Positions 24,711 through 33,768 of a stretch of 45,704 nucleotides of DNA are shown piece by piece. Numbering within the stretch: position 1 is the first letter of the stretch; each line of letters begins with the position of its first letter. The notes under the pieces are model-generated. The model saw only the letters and a program-made list of their open reading frames with translations. It was not told the DNA's origin and ran no database searches. A program made the translations under genes and the position numbers. Origin of the DNA: Acidilobaceae archaeon (GTDB lineage: Archaea > Thermoproteota > Thermoprotei_A > Sulfolobales > Acidilobaceae); NCBI GenBank assembly GCA_027046245.1, contig JALTZJ010000048.1:1-45704 (forward strand). The letters run 5' to 3'.

Positions 24711-25162
24711 GCCAGGAGCAAGGATTTACCCTTGAGGAGGCCCTCAGGAGGAGGGCCGCAGTCCTTGAGAAGCTCAGGGCACTCAGGAAGCTTCAGAAGA
24801 GGCTTCAATCCAAGCCTCGCAGGGTCTTCCTTAGGTACTTGAGCTGGCGTTTCTGGAAATTCGAGCGCCGCTGGTACTGGAGGAAGCCTAAGGGCAACGA
24901 TAACAAGATGAGGCTGCAGCTCAAAGGGTACCCGCCTATAGTGAAGGTGGGCTACGGCAGTCCCTCACAGCTCAGGGGCCTCCACCCCAGCGGCTTCAAG
25001 CCAGTAGTAGTTAGCAGCGTGGGCGACCTCGACCGCCTAGACCCAGAGAAGCATATAGTTTACATAGCCTCTGGCGTCGGCCTGCGAAAGAAGACCCAGA
25101 TATTAAAGGCTGCGAGGGAGAAGGGCTTCCGGGTAGCCAACGCTAGGGGTATCAAGCCCTGA
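24707..25162 (+). CDS. rpl32e: Ribosomal protein eL32
   Basis: The 151-residue archaeal/eukaryotic eL32 has KPRRVFLRYLSWRFWKFERR, YWRKPKGNDNKMRLQLKGYP, and KVGYGSPSQLRGLHPSGFKP, then HIVYIASGVGLRKKTQILKA, all conserved family segments. It starts at GTG 24707 in a GTGA overlap with the uL6 stop. Confidence 0.96.
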   Translation: MSQEQGFTLEEALRRRAAVLEKLRALRKLQKRLQSKPRRVFLRYLSWRFWKFERRWYWRKPKGNDNKMRLQLKGYPPIVKVGYGSPSQLRGLHPSGFKPVVVSSVGDLDRLDPEKHIVYIASGVGLRKKTQILKAAREKGFRVANARGIKP

Positions 25163-25198
25163 AAGGGTGAAGGGGGACTCGGAGAGGGGTGAGGTGTA

Positions 25199-25666
25199 GT
25201 GAGCGACTACAGCTTCCAGAGGAGGCTCGCGGCGGAGGCGCTCGGCGTCGGCGAGAAGAGGATCTGGATAAACCCTGATCCCCAGTTCAAGGAGGAGATA
25301 GAGGCTGCAGTGACTAGGAGGGACGTGCTAGCGCTGGTCAAGAGGGGCATAATTAGGGTTGTCCCAGAGCGTGGAATCCATGGTCACGCCTCGAAGGTGA
25401 GGCACGAGCAGAGGAGGAAGGGTAGGAGGAGGGGCTACGGTAAGAGGAAGGGCCATGCCACTGCTAGGCTAGACCCGAAGGAGGACTGGATGCACAGGAT
25501 AAGGAAGATCAGGAGGTACCTGAGGTATCTAAGGGATAAGGGCGTAATAGACAGACGCACCTATAGGAGGCTCTACATGCTGGCGAAGGGAGGCACGTTC
25601 AGGGACCTCGCTAGCCTCCGCAGGTACATGATAGACAGGGGCATACTAAAGGAGGCAGAGGCATAA
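25199..25666 (+). CDS. rpl19e: Ribosomal protein eL19
   Basis: The 155-residue eL19 has FQRRLAAEALGVGEKRIWIN, LVKRGIIRVVPERGIHGHAS, the basic KVRHEQRRKGRRRGYGKRKG and KARLDPKED-type WMHRIRKIRRYLRYLRDKG. It is found only in archaea and eukaryotes and contributes to an inter-subunit bridge. The start is GTG 25199 after GAGGGGTGAGG. Confidence 0.96.
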   Translation: MSDYSFQRRLAAEALGVGEKRIWINPDPQFKEEIEAAVTRRDVLALVKRGIIRVVPERGIHGHASKVRHEQRRKGRRRGYGKRKGHATARLDPKEDWMHRIRKIRRYLRYLRDKGVIDRRTYRRLYMLAKGGTFRDLASLRRYMIDRGILKEAEA

Positions 25667-25684
25667 CCCGGGAGGTGAACATGG

Positions 25685-26338
25685 ATGGGGCACGGGCCTA
25701 GATATAGGGTTCCCTGGCGTAGGAGGAGGGAGGGCAAGACTAACTATTACAAGAGGTTCAAGATGATAAAGAGTGGCAAGGTGAGGCTGGTAGCCAGGAA
25801 GACGAATAAGCATGTCATAGCACAGTTCGTAGAGGCCAGGATTGAGGGTGACCACACCCTGGCAGCAGCTCATAGCAGGGAGCTTGTGAAGCTCTACGGA
25901 TGGAAGGGGGACACTAACAACACGTGTGCAGCCTACCTAGTAGGCTTCCTAGCCGGCGCCAGGGCCCTGAAGAAGGGCATAAAAGAGGCTGTCCTGGATA
26001 TAGGATTGCATGCGCCTGACAGGGGGAGCAGAGTCTTCGCTGTGCTAAAGGGAGCCGTAGATGCTGGCGTAAGCATACCCTACGGGGAGGAGATACTGCC
26101 TGAGGAAGACAGGATAAGGTGTGAGCACATAGCGGAGTGGGCTAAGAGGCTGGCGGAGGAGGACCCAGAATTCTATCAGAGGCAGTTCTCAAAGTACCTA
26201 GAAAGGGGCTTGAAGCCCGAGGAGCTTCCGAGCCACTTCGAGGAAGTCCTCGCTAGGATAAAAGCCGAGTATGCAGACGTACTCCAGGAGGCAGGCACGG
26301 AGGCGGAGGCAGAAGTTGAAGCCTCCCAAGCACAGTAG
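25685..26338 (+). CDS. rpl18: Ribosomal protein uL18
   Basis: The 217-residue archaeal uL18 has [59 protein letters not shown] and [20 protein letters not shown], plus the archaeal C-terminal extension and an acidic tail ([16 protein letters not shown]). It binds 5S rRNA with uL5. ATG 25685 is preceded by GGGAGGTGA. Confidence 0.96.
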   Translation: MGHGPRYRVPWRRRREGKTNYYKRFKMIKSGKVRLVARKTNKHVIAQFVEARIEGDHTLAAAHSRELVKLYGWKGDTNNTCAAYLVGFLAGARALKKGIKEAVLDIGLHAPDRGSRVFAVLKGAVDAGVSIPYGEEILPEEDRIRCEHIAEWAKRLAEEDPEFYQRQFSKYLERGLKPEELPSHFEEVLARIKAEYADVLQEAGTEAEAEVEASQAQ

Positions 26339-26358
26339 CGTAGGGGGGTGAAGAGGGT

Positions 26359-27000
26359 ATGGCTCAGGAGGCGGTGGAGCCGCGAGGCCTTGAGGAGTGG
26401 CAGCCTAGAACCCTCACTGGCAGGCTCGTGAAGGAGGGCAAGATAACGAGTATAGAGCAGATCTTCCGGATGAACCTGCCCATACTTGAACCCGAAATAG
26501 TAGACTTCTTGCTTCCGGGCCTGGAGCACGAGGTAATCGACGTCAGCATAGTGCAGAAAATGACCGACGCAGGCAGGATAACAAGGTTCAGGGCCGTCGT
26601 CGTCGTGGGCAACAGGAACGGCTACGTGGGCCTCGGCAAGGGCAAGGCCAGGCAGTTCCGCTTCGCCATAGAGAAGGCCCTGAGGAACGCGAAGCTCAAC
26701 ATTATCCCTGTTAGGAGGGGCTGCGGCAGCTGGGAGTGCACCTGCGGAGAGCCGCATAGCGTGCCCTTCACAGTCAGGGGCAAGAGCGGCAGCGTAGAGG
26801 TCATACTAAAGCCCGCCCCGAAGGGCACAGGACTCGTGGCAGGCGACGTAGCCAAGACAGTGCTGCGCCTCGCCGGGATAAGCGACGTATGGACCTTCAC
26901 CAAGGGCGAGACGAGGACCAGCTACAACTTCGCCCGCGCAACCTACCTGGCGCTCAGGAACACCTACAGGTTCGTGACGCCGCTTGACTGGGGGAGGTGA
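26359..27000 (+). CDS. rps5: Ribosomal protein uS5
   Basis: The 213-residue uS5 has a dsRNA-binding-like N-terminal domain ([39 protein letters not shown]) and a C-terminal domain ([40 protein letters not shown]). An archaeal insertion [19 protein letters not shown] holds three cysteines. It acts in decoding fidelity and the mRNA entry helicase. ATG follows GGGGGGTGAAGAGGGT. Confidence 0.97.
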   Translation: MAQEAVEPRGLEEWQPRTLTGRLVKEGKITSIEQIFRMNLPILEPEIVDFLLPGLEHEVIDVSIVQKMTDAGRITRFRAVVVVGNRNGYVGLGKGKARQFRFAIEKALRNAKLNIIPVRRGCGSWECTCGEPHSVPFTVRGKSGSVEVILKPAPKGTGLVAGDVAKTVLRLAGISDVWTFTKGETRTSYNFARATYLALRNTYRFVTPLDWGR

Positions 27001-27003
27001 GCC

Positions 27004-27495
27004 TTGGCAGAGGGCAAACTATACCTGGTCATAAGGCTCAGAGGCATGAGCGGAGTCCACCCAGACGTGGAGAAAACACTCTACCTACTCAGGCTCAGGC
27101 AGAAGTTCGCCGCAGCACTATACCACAGCAGCGTCCCCGGCATATGGGGCATGCTAAAAAAGGTAGAGAACTGGGCGACCTTCGGCGAGATAGAGGAGGA
27201 GCCCCTAATTAAACTGTTATACACCAGGGGAAGGATCGTGGGCGACAAGCCCCTGACAGACGAGTGGGTGATGAGGAACCTAGGACTCATAGGCGGCGTA
27301 CCAGAGCTCGCCAGGAAACTACTAGCAGGCGAGATACACTATAACAAGCTTGAGGAGAAGGGTGTGAAACCCTTCTTCCGCCTACACCCGCCAAAGGGCG
27401 GGTTCAAGGGCAGCATAAAGAGGCACTACGGTGACGGAGGCGAACTAGGCTACCGGGGCACTGCTATAAACGAGCTGGTGCTCCGCATGATCTAG
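27004..27495 (+). CDS. rpl30: Ribosomal protein uL30
   Basis: The 163-residue archaeal uL30 has LYLVIRLRGMSGVHPDVEKT, LYLLRLRQKFAAALYHSSVP, a GMLKKVENWATFGEIEEEPL insertion, then KPFFRLHPPKGGFKGSIKRH. The archaeal form is longer than the bacterial 60-residue protein. It starts at TTG 27004, 3 bp after uS5, with GGAGGTGA upstream. Confidence 0.95.
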   Translation: MAEGKLYLVIRLRGMSGVHPDVEKTLYLLRLRQKFAAALYHSSVPGIWGMLKKVENWATFGEIEEEPLIKLLYTRGRIVGDKPLTDEWVMRNLGLIGGVPELARKLLAGEIHYNKLEEKGVKPFFRLHPPKGGFKGSIKRHYGDGGELGYRGTAINELVLRMI

Positions 27496-27518
27496 CATCT
27501 CGGGGGTGAAGCCGGGGA

Positions 27519-27995
27519 ATGGTCGTCAGGAGGAGGAAGAAGAGCAGGAAGCTAAGGGGCAGAACCCGCACTATGAGCTGGGGCAGGATAGGCCAGCACA
27601 GGAAGAGCGGCAGCAAAGGAGGCTACGGAGCGGCAGGCCTCGGCAAGCACGGCTGGCACTGGACCCTCAAGTACGCTCCGACATGGTACGGCAAACACGG
27701 CTTCAACCCGCCCAGGATAAGAATTGGCATGAAGCTGCGCTCCATCAACGTGGGAGAGCTAGACGAGATAGCTAGGCTACTAAAGGAGAAAGGAGAGGCT
27801 AGAACAGAGAACGGCATGATAGTCGTCGATCTAACAGCGCTTGGAGTAGCCAAACTCCTAGGAGAAGGAAAGGTGACCCAACCGCTGAAGGTGATAGTTC
27901 CGCTAGCCAGCGAGAGAGCAGTAGCCAAGATAAGGGAAGCAGGAGGAGAAGTAGTCGTCTTAGCGGCTAAGGAAGAGGCCGCCGAGGCGGCATAA
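27519..27995 (+). CDS. rpl15: Ribosomal protein uL15
   Basis: The 158-residue archaeal uL15 has the basic, glycine-rich N-terminal RKKSRKLRGRTRTMSWGRIG, QHRKSGSKGGYGAAGLGKHG, a globular middle (FNPPRIRIGMKLRSINVGEL) and VTQPLKVIVPLASERAVAKI near the C terminus. ATG 27519 follows GGGGGTGA. It is the last gene of the operon; secY, which often follows in archaea, is not here. Confidence 0.95.
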   Translation: MVVRRRKKSRKLRGRTRTMSWGRIGQHRKSGSKGGYGAAGLGKHGWHWTLKYAPTWYGKHGFNPPRIRIGMKLRSINVGELDEIARLLKEKGEARTENGMIVVDLTALGVAKLLGEGKVTQPLKVIVPLASERAVAKIREAGGEVVVLAAKEEAAEAA

Positions 27996-28173
27996 ACAGG
28001 TAATCACGTAAATCCTCTTCTCCACGACTCCCCATCAATACACGCGCCTCGCCTCGACTCTCTACATTTCACATTTACGATACGCTATTTAACCAGGCTC
28101 CATACGGTATAATCCTTCAATTCGGTTTTCAAAGGGATTCCACCCTTCAGAGCGCTTATCCTACTCCTTCATA

Positions 28174-29205
28174 ATGGAGGGGTGTCCTGGCGTCTTGGCC
28201 TCTGAATGTCGTAGGATCACGGTTAGGGATACCCTGATTCACTCCTTCCACGTGGTGAACCAGTTCAATGCCAATGCCCTAGGTGTGCTCCATGGAGGCA
28301 CTATGATATCTTGGCTTGTAGATGCTGCTAGCGTTGCAGCGGCTAGGGTTGCTAGAGGCTATGCAGCCCTGGCTGGCATAGACTTCCTAGCACTCCTAAC
28401 CCCTGTATTCGTGGGCGAGCATCTGGACGTTCTCTCGTGGGTGGGCTTCATTGGGAGGAGTAGTCTTGAGGTAGGCATGGCGGCCGTGGCCGAGGGTTCC
28501 CATGGAAGGAGGCTCGCGGCCGCGGCTCACGTAACCATGGTGGCCCTCGACGGCAGCCTCAGGCCGAGGCCTATGGGTGTATGCCTCGAGCCAGGCCCCG
28601 GCGGCTCCGAGGCCTGGAGCCTTTCAAGGGAGCTAAGGGGTAGCAGCCAGAGGAGGTGGAGAATCGAGTCTAAAGGGAGCCTCGCATCCTCGGGGCTCCC
28701 CTTGTCAGGGGTCGACTGCGCCCCCAGGGAGTCTAGGAGGTTTGTAAACCCGGCGGACAGCGTGGCGTACGACATAATGCATGCGGGAAGCCTGCTCTTC
28801 ACCCTAGACGAGCTCTCAGCAATAACGGCTGCCGGCTGCGCTGGAGGAGTCGTAGTGACAGGCGGCGTCTTCTCAAGCGACTTCATATCCCCCATAAGAG
28901 TCGGGGAAGTCATAGAACCTGTTGCTTCGGTAGTGCGGGCAGGCAGGAGCAGCCTACTAGTGGAGGTGCGAGTAAAGGCGTATAGAGCCAGCAGACCCGA
29001 GGAGTACAGGACAGCGGCTAGAGCGTTCTTCCGAATGGTCCACATAGGACGAGACGGCAGGCCCCGGCCCCTGCCCAGGAGGCCCCAAGAAACTGGTATG
29101 GCGCGCGAGTCTGCCAGCCTAGACGAGGCCTTCCGAAGCCTCCAGGTGATGGCCGAGTCTAGGGTTAAAAAGGTGTTATCGGAGCTAGCATCAGAAGTGC
29201 TTTAG
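28174..29205 (+). CDS. Double-hotdog acyl-CoA thioesterase
   Basis: This 343-residue protein has two hotdog domains. The first (about 15-125) shows HVVNQFNANALGVLHGGTMI, SWLVDAASVAAARVARG and FLALLTPVFVGEHLDVLSWV; the second (about 190-300) shows RFVNPADSVAYDIMHAGSLL, FTLDELSAITAAGCAGGVVV and FISPIRVGEVIEPVASVV. The N/D-type catalytic residues (HGG...D and HAG...DE) match BFIT/ACOT-type acyl-CoA thioesterases, which hydrolyse acyl-CoA. ATG 28174 lacks a ribosome binding site; TTG 28195 is an alternative. A CTATTTAACC promoter-like element is near 28083. Its stop overlaps that of the convergent beta-lactamase-like gene. Confidence 0.85.
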   Translation: MEGCPGVLASECRRITVRDTLIHSFHVVNQFNANALGVLHGGTMISWLVDAASVAAARVARGYAALAGIDFLALLTPVFVGEHLDVLSWVGFIGRSSLEVGMAAVAEGSHGRRLAAAAHVTMVALDGSLRPRPMGVCLEPGPGGSEAWSLSRELRGSSQRRWRIESKGSLASSGLPLSGVDCAPRESRRFVNPADSVAYDIMHAGSLLFTLDELSAITAAGCAGGVVVTGGVFSSDFISPIRVGEVIEPVASVVRAGRSSLLVEVRVKAYRASRPEEYRTAARAFFRMVHIGRDGRPRPLPRRPQETGMARESASLDEAFRSLQVMAESRVKKVLSELASEVL

Positions 29206-30566
29206 CATGGAAGAGCGCCGATGAGAGGCTTCCGCAACACGTACCTGTCATAGACCAGTACTGCAGCTCCATCTCCCAGCCTAGCCTCTACCGTAACCCT
29301 GCCAAGCCTAGCAGGGGCCTCGAAGACGACTCTCCTGCAATTGGCCTCGACGGGGAGGAGAGGCACCCTGTCACCAGCAAGATCTAGCTCCGCATAGCTG
29401 CCCCGCGAGACCAGCCTGGCGGAGTAGTTTCCGTCGAAGCCAGTGTACTCGCCCTCTAGCGCTGAAAGGGACGCAGCTACAGCAACTGGCTCGAGACTCA
29501 AGGGGTCAACGCCCGCGAGGTCGGCGAGGAGGGCGAGTCCGGCTATCTGGGGTAGCCTGCTCGGGCTGTTGACAGCTACGGCCACGCTAACCCCATCATC
29601 CACATGGACCCCAAGCCAGCTGTTATGGCTCAGCAAGCTGCCGCCATGCTCAACTAGTACGCCCCCCAGGAAGCCCTCATGGACAGCTATACCTAGCCCG
29701 TAGTAGTCACGGCCCGTAACGCGCCACGGAACCTCTACCCGCGGCCTAACCTGTACGTCAACAGCCTCGCCGAACTCCTCATATGAACGTGCAAACACGA
29801 GCCCATAGACAGCTAGGTCCCGGACACTCGCAATCATACCCCCATCAGCAAGTATGCCGGGAGGGGGGTACGCCGGCCTCAGGCCCCGGCCCTCGCCACC
29901 AGCTATATGCCCTTCAGCGACAGGCAATCGAGGCTCCTCGCCCAAGAAGAACACCTTCTCAAGGCCTAGAGGCTCGAGCACTTCCTCCCTAGCAAGGCTG
30001 CGATAATCCTTGCCCGTAACAGCCTCCATGGCGAGACCAGCGATCACGAAGCCCTCATTCAAGTAGAAGAACCTCTCACCCGGCCGGGCAACAGCAGCTC
30101 CCCGCTTCAAGGCGTCCTCAAAATACCTAGCAACCTGCCACGGCTCGGTGAAGGGCCTCCAAGGCCTGTAACCGAAGTGAAGCCCCCTTATCAAGGCCTC
30201 CGCGTAACCCAGGGCAGGAACGCCGCTAGTATGGCTAAGCAAGTGCTCCATCGTGAGGTCGACGCCGTCAACGGAGAGATCGAGGCCCAGTAAGGGGCCT
30301 ACAGGCTCTCTAAGGGTTAATAGCCCCTGCCGGTCGAGGATAGCGGCAAGTAAGCCAGTGAGGGTTTTAGTTATACTGGCCATAGGAAAGGCATGACCAG
30401 GCCCTAGCGCCTCGGGAGGACTAAGCCTGGCATAACCTATGTAGCCCTCAAACCCGACACCCTCGCCTCTGAATGCTATGGCAAAGGCGAGGCCCGCCAC
30501 TCCCTGATTACCGGCGAGCCACGCTATGAGCCTCTCAGCCTTATCGAGCCTCCTGGAAGCAGTCAA
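29202..30566 (-). CDS. Serine beta-lactamase-like hydrolase (class C / esterase type)
   Basis: This protein of about 454 residues has FPMASITKTLTGLLAAIL (SxxK with the nucleophile Ser), FYLNEGFVIAGLAMEAVTG (YxN) and VEHGGSLLSHNSWLGVHVDD (HxG), the three motifs of class C beta-lactamases, D-aminopeptidases and related esterases. A C-terminal beta domain follows (SALEGEYTGFDGNYSARLV). No signal peptide is evident, so a cytoplasmic peptidase or esterase is likelier than antibiotic resistance. TTG 30566 with GAGGTGG upstream is preferred; TTG 30587 adds seven residues. Confidence 0.88.
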   Translation of the reverse strand: MTASRRLDKAERLIAWLAGNQGVAGLAFAIAFRGEGVGFEGYIGYARLSPPEALGPGHAFPMASITKTLTGLLAAILDRQGLLTLREPVGPLLGLDLSVDGVDLTMEHLLSHTSGVPALGYAEALIRGLHFGYRPWRPFTEPWQVARYFEDALKRGAAVARPGERFFYLNEGFVIAGLAMEAVTGKDYRSLAREEVLEPLGLEKVFFLGEEPRLPVAEGHIAGGEGRGLRPAYPPPGILADGGMIASVRDLAVYGLVFARSYEEFGEAVDVQVRPRVEVPWRVTGRDYYGLGIAVHEGFLGGVLVEHGGSLLSHNSWLGVHVDDGVSVAVAVNSPSRLPQIAGLALLADLAGVDPLSLEPVAVAASLSALEGEYTGFDGNYSARLVSRGSYAELDLAGDRVPLLPVEANCRRVVFEAPARLGRVTVEARLGDGAAVLVYDRYVLRKPLIGALPC

Positions 30567-30664
30567 CCCCGAGGAACCACCTCTCAATCTTTACAGAAGC
30601 GGGTTGCTCCTTGAAGACGTTTGAAGCCGAACTAGTCAGTACATAAGCTGGGGGTGGTTGGGCA

Positions 30665-31675
30665 CTGGAGAAGCCTCCCATAGTAGACCTACACGAGGAT
30701 ATAGCATTCTACGTGCAATCCATGGGAGCAGGCCAGCCCTGGGGAAGCCTTGCAGACGACCTGCCCGGCAGGCAAGCAGACCTACCTAAGTGGAGGAAGG
30801 GTAATGTTAGGCTAGTATTCGTTGCAATCTTCCCGGCAGTAGAGGTCTACGGGCTTAAAAGTGCTGGGGGCGAGGGCCCGGCTTACCCCTCATTCGCTAG
30901 CTCCCGCTTGCTACTACTGGACCAGGTAAAGACGATCTATAGCGTAGCAGAGGAGCTTGGAGCAGTAATAGTTGAACGCGAGTCGCATGCAGCAGAGGCG
31001 GTTCATAATGGGGGCTACAGGCTTGCCTTCATACTCCACATGGAGGGGGCAGACCCCATACTAGACCCTCTAGACTTAAAGCTCCTCTACAAACTAGGGC
31101 TCCGCAGTCTGGGCCTCACCTGGAACTATGACAACCAGTACGCGGCTAGCTGCGTCACACGCAAGGACTACGGGCTCACGGCCCGGGGCGAGGAATTAAT
31201 CAGGGAGGCTAACAGGCTAGGAATAATAATAGACGTGGCTCACGCCAGCGACAAGGCAGCCCTTGAGGCTATAAGTGTCAGCAAGAACCCAGTGATGCTA
31301 AGCCATGGAAACCTAAGAAGCTGGGTAGACACCCCCCGTAACTCCCCTCACGACGTACTAGAAGCGTTAGCAAGGAACCGCGGAGTCTTCGGAGTCAGCC
31401 TTATAAGCCCCAACATAAGGAGGGACAGGCACCCAACTATACAAGATGTGGCACTCCAGATAAAAGAGATTATAGAGAATTATGGGAAGACTCTGCCAGC
31501 GATAGGGACAGACTTTCACGGCATCCCAGGGATAAGGCCCCCAGAGGGCCTTGAATCCGTGGACAAGCTACAATTGCTAGTGGAGGAGCTGAAGCGGGCC
31601 GGGCTAAGCGACAGCGAGATAAACGCTGTAACCCACGAGAACGCCTTGAGAGTAATAAGAGAGAACCTCAGGTAG
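30665..31675 (+). CDS. Membrane dipeptidase family (peptidase M19), probable CTG start
   Basis: The protein resembles renal dipeptidases: ERESHAAEAVHNGGYRLAFI, LHMEGADPILDPLDL (bridging Glu), LGLTWNYDNQYAASC, GLTARGEELIREANRLGIII, DVAHASDKAALEA, VMLSHGNLRSW, and GTDFHGIPGI. The essential N-terminal HxD metal motif lies in IVDLHEDIAFYV, upstream of the first GTG (30713). A TAA closes that frame shortly before, and no ATG, GTG or TTG lies between. CTG 30665, 7 nt after GGGGGTGG (30650-30657), is the best start and gives 336 residues. It cleaves dipeptides with two zinc ions. It overlaps the convergent dcd end by 8 bp. Confidence 0.83.
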   Translation: MEKPPIVDLHEDIAFYVQSMGAGQPWGSLADDLPGRQADLPKWRKGNVRLVFVAIFPAVEVYGLKSAGGEGPAYPSFASSRLLLLDQVKTIYSVAEELGAVIVERESHAAEAVHNGGYRLAFILHMEGADPILDPLDLKLLYKLGLRSLGLTWNYDNQYAASCVTRKDYGLTARGEELIREANRLGIIIDVAHASDKAALEAISVSKNPVMLSHGNLRSWVDTPRNSPHDVLEALARNRGVFGVSLISPNIRRDRHPTIQDVALQIKEIIENYGKTLPAIGTDFHGIPGIRPPEGLESVDKLQLLVEELKRAGLSDSEINAVTHENALRVIRENLR

Positions 31676-32207
31676 ACCCGGCTTTGAAGAACTTCGGCAG
31701 CCTCACACCCCTCTGACCCTGGTAATCCCCACTGTAGGGCCTCGACGAGGGCGTCACCAGCTTTATGAAGACCAGGTGTAGGAAGCGGGTGCCAGCCTTG
31801 AGTTTCACCGGGAAACTGCTGCCCATTAGCTCCACGACTATTTGCCCCCTGAAGCCAGCGTCAACCACTGTGGGCGGAACCCAGAGCCCCGTCCTAGCCC
31901 AGGTGCTCCGCAGCATCACAAGGCCTGCTAGGTAGCCTGGAAGAGATACCTCCTCCTCCGTCACAGCCAGCAGCCTCTCCCCCGGCCTAACCACAATGCT
32001 CTCAGCCTCGACGCATTCATAGAACTCCCTGGGATCCCCGGGGCTGTCTGGGTCGAGCACCACGTCAACCCTCTGCCTGAGCCTGCAGAACTCCCGGGAG
32101 AGCCTAAGGTCGACACCGTTCTCACGTATGGTGTCATCGCGTAGAGGCTCTATCCGGAGATCCCCAAGCGCCAGTAGAGCCTTAATATCGCGGTCGCTAA
32201 GCAGCAT
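31668..32207 (-). CDS. dcd: dCTP deaminase
   Basis: This 179-residue trimeric dUTPase-fold enzyme has SDRDIKALLALGDLRIEPL, ENGVDLRLSREF, VMLRSTWARTGLWVPPTVVD, AGFRGQIVVELMGSS (catalytic Glu in VVEL) and PYSGDYQGQRGVRLPKF at the C terminus, the nucleotide-closing segment. It deaminates dCTP to dUTP for dTTP synthesis. ATG 32207 has no strong ribosome binding site; CCTAAAAG about 48 nt upstream is TATA-like. It ends 8 bp inside the convergent M19 gene. Confidence 0.93.
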   Translation of the reverse strand: MLLSDRDIKALLALGDLRIEPLRDDTIRENGVDLRLSREFCRLRQRVDVVLDPDSPGDPREFYECVEAESIVVRPGERLLAVTEEEVSLPGYLAGLVMLRSTWARTGLWVPPTVVDAGFRGQIVVELMGSSFPVKLKAGTRFLHLVFIKLVTPSSRPYSGDYQGQRGVRLPKFFKAGST

Positions 32208-32318
32208 CCCAGGCTGACCCCTGGGGTACCAGCTTTACCCGGGTTCCAGACTTTTAGGGGTCTACAGCTTTCCCATTTAACAGCCTTAGCAGCGCCCCGG
32301 TTAGCCGCTGCGCTCGCC

Positions 32319-33620
32319 TTATACGCGTGCAGCCTTGAGCAGCTTGGCTAGGGCTAGCGCTAGCGGCGTGCCCTGACTCCTCAGTGCGTCTAAGAAGGCC
32401 TCCAGCGGCGTGGGCTCCTCGTAGTCTGCTTCGAACATGCTAGCCGCTGCTCTGGCGACGATCTCTGGCAGAGCCCTGAAGAACCAGGGATCGCTCATTA
32501 CCTCGTCTATGGTCTTGTGGCGTACCAGCTCGCGCCACACGAAACTAGATTTCAAGCGCCTCTCATAGCCTGCAAGTGAGTCCTCACTATAGTCTCCGCG
32601 TGCATGCGCCTCCAGCACTGTCTCAGCCGCCATCCTGCCGCTAGCGACGGCGAAGTCGACGCCGCGTATGGTATAACCGGTGTTTAGTAGTAGGCCCGCA
32701 GCGTCTCCCACGACGAGAAGCCCATTCCAGTAGAGCCTCTTAGGCACGTAGCCCAGGCCCCCCTCAATCGTTAGCCGGCCACCATACTCTGCGACGTCGC
32801 CGTCGCTCCAGTAGCGATGCAGCTGAGGGTGGAGTCGGAGTGCTTCAACGAGGCGAGATACATGCTCGTTAAGCGCCCCGCCCTCAGCAGCCTCCACCGC
32901 GCTAGCTACCCGTAGAACCACTCCTATACTCACCGTGTCCTTCATGGTATAGATGAAGCCGCCTCCCGGGAGCCCTCGGGTGACGTCACCAGCAAGAATC
33001 CATGCTAGGCCCTCTCCCTTGCCTAGGCCAAAACGCTCCTCGATAACCTTATCGCCCAGACGTATAACCTCCTTAACGCCAAGGGCGAGCCTACCCGTGT
33101 CCGGGGGATCAGCCAACCCGAGCTTCTCAAGTAATAACCTGTTAACACCCTCAGCATCAATAACGATATCAGCCTCTACAACGTCGCCCCCGCTCCTCAC
33201 ACCTACAACCCTGCCATCCTTAACCACTATCTCGTCAACAACGACTTCGTCTATCAGTAGGGCGCCAGCCTCCTCGGCCCTGCCAGCCATCCACTTAACA
33301 AGCTCGGGCAAGTGAGTAGTGAAGGCCACACTCCTACCAAGCCTAACCTCAAACGTGGCCATCCTACCACTACTGAGAAAACTGAAACGTTCAAGCGTAA
33401 CCCAGCGGTGAATAGGAGCCTTCCTATCAAGGTCGGGCCACACGTCTCTCAAAGGCTGAGCGTATACCTTGCCGCCGAAGAGGCTCTTACTACCAGCGCC
33501 CCTACCACGCTCAATCAACGCAACCTTCAGGCCAGCCTTTGCTAGAACATACGCAGCAGCGCTGCCAGCAGGGCCCGCGCCAACAACCACGACATCAAAC
33601 TTCTCTACCGGAACAGGCAA
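32319..33620 (-). CDS. FixC-like FAD-dependent oxidoreductase (ETF-quinone oxidoreductase / geranylgeranyl reductase family)
   Basis: From TTG 33620 this gives about 433 residues. FAD binding is shown by FDVVVVGAGPAGSAAAYVLA near residue 10 and LLVVGDAAGLLLNTGYTIRG near 310. FGGKVYAQPLRDVWPDL and VTLERFSFLSSGRMATFE are typical of FixC more than of the archaeal lipid reductase. No iron-sulfur domain is attached. FixC normally works with FixA, FixB and FixX in moving electrons to quinone; none are in the window. GGGGTGGTG lies upstream of the start. Geranylgeranyl reductase activity cannot be excluded. Confidence 0.82.
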   Translation of the reverse strand: MPVPVEKFDVVVVGAGPAGSAAAYVLAKAGLKVALIERGRGAGSKSLFGGKVYAQPLRDVWPDLDRKAPIHRWVTLERFSFLSSGRMATFEVRLGRSVAFTTHLPELVKWMAGRAEEAGALLIDEVVVDEIVVKDGRVVGVRSGGDVVEADIVIDAEGVNRLLLEKLGLADPPDTGRLALGVKEVIRLGDKVIEERFGLGKGEGLAWILAGDVTRGLPGGGFIYTMKDTVSIGVVLRVASAVEAAEGGALNEHVSRLVEALRLHPQLHRYWSDGDVAEYGGRLTIEGGLGYVPKRLYWNGLLVVGDAAGLLLNTGYTIRGVDFAVASGRMAAETVLEAHARGDYSEDSLAGYERRLKSSFVWRELVRHKTIDEVMSDPWFFRALPEIVARAAASMFEADYEEPTPLEAFLDALRSQGTPLALALAKLLKAARV

Positions 33621-33768
33621 GACCCCGACACCACCCCGCAGCCGTACACACCAGAAACCGGCATCGGGGAGTGGCACTGTTAAGGCCGGGTGCAAGCCGC
33701 GAGAGTAGCCCAGGGAGGAGCAAAACTTTAATAACAGTTATCCTCAGCCCCTCCCCTTAGCAGCCAGG

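Noticed and set aside
26176-26757. 193-residue minus-strand open frame in the ribosomal operon
   Set aside because: It lies fully antisense to uL18 and uS5; GC-rich codons create long shadow frames in this genome.
29202-30566. Antibiotic resistance beta-lactamase
   Set aside because: No signal peptide, archaeal context, and an extra C-terminal beta domain fit a peptidase or esterase better.
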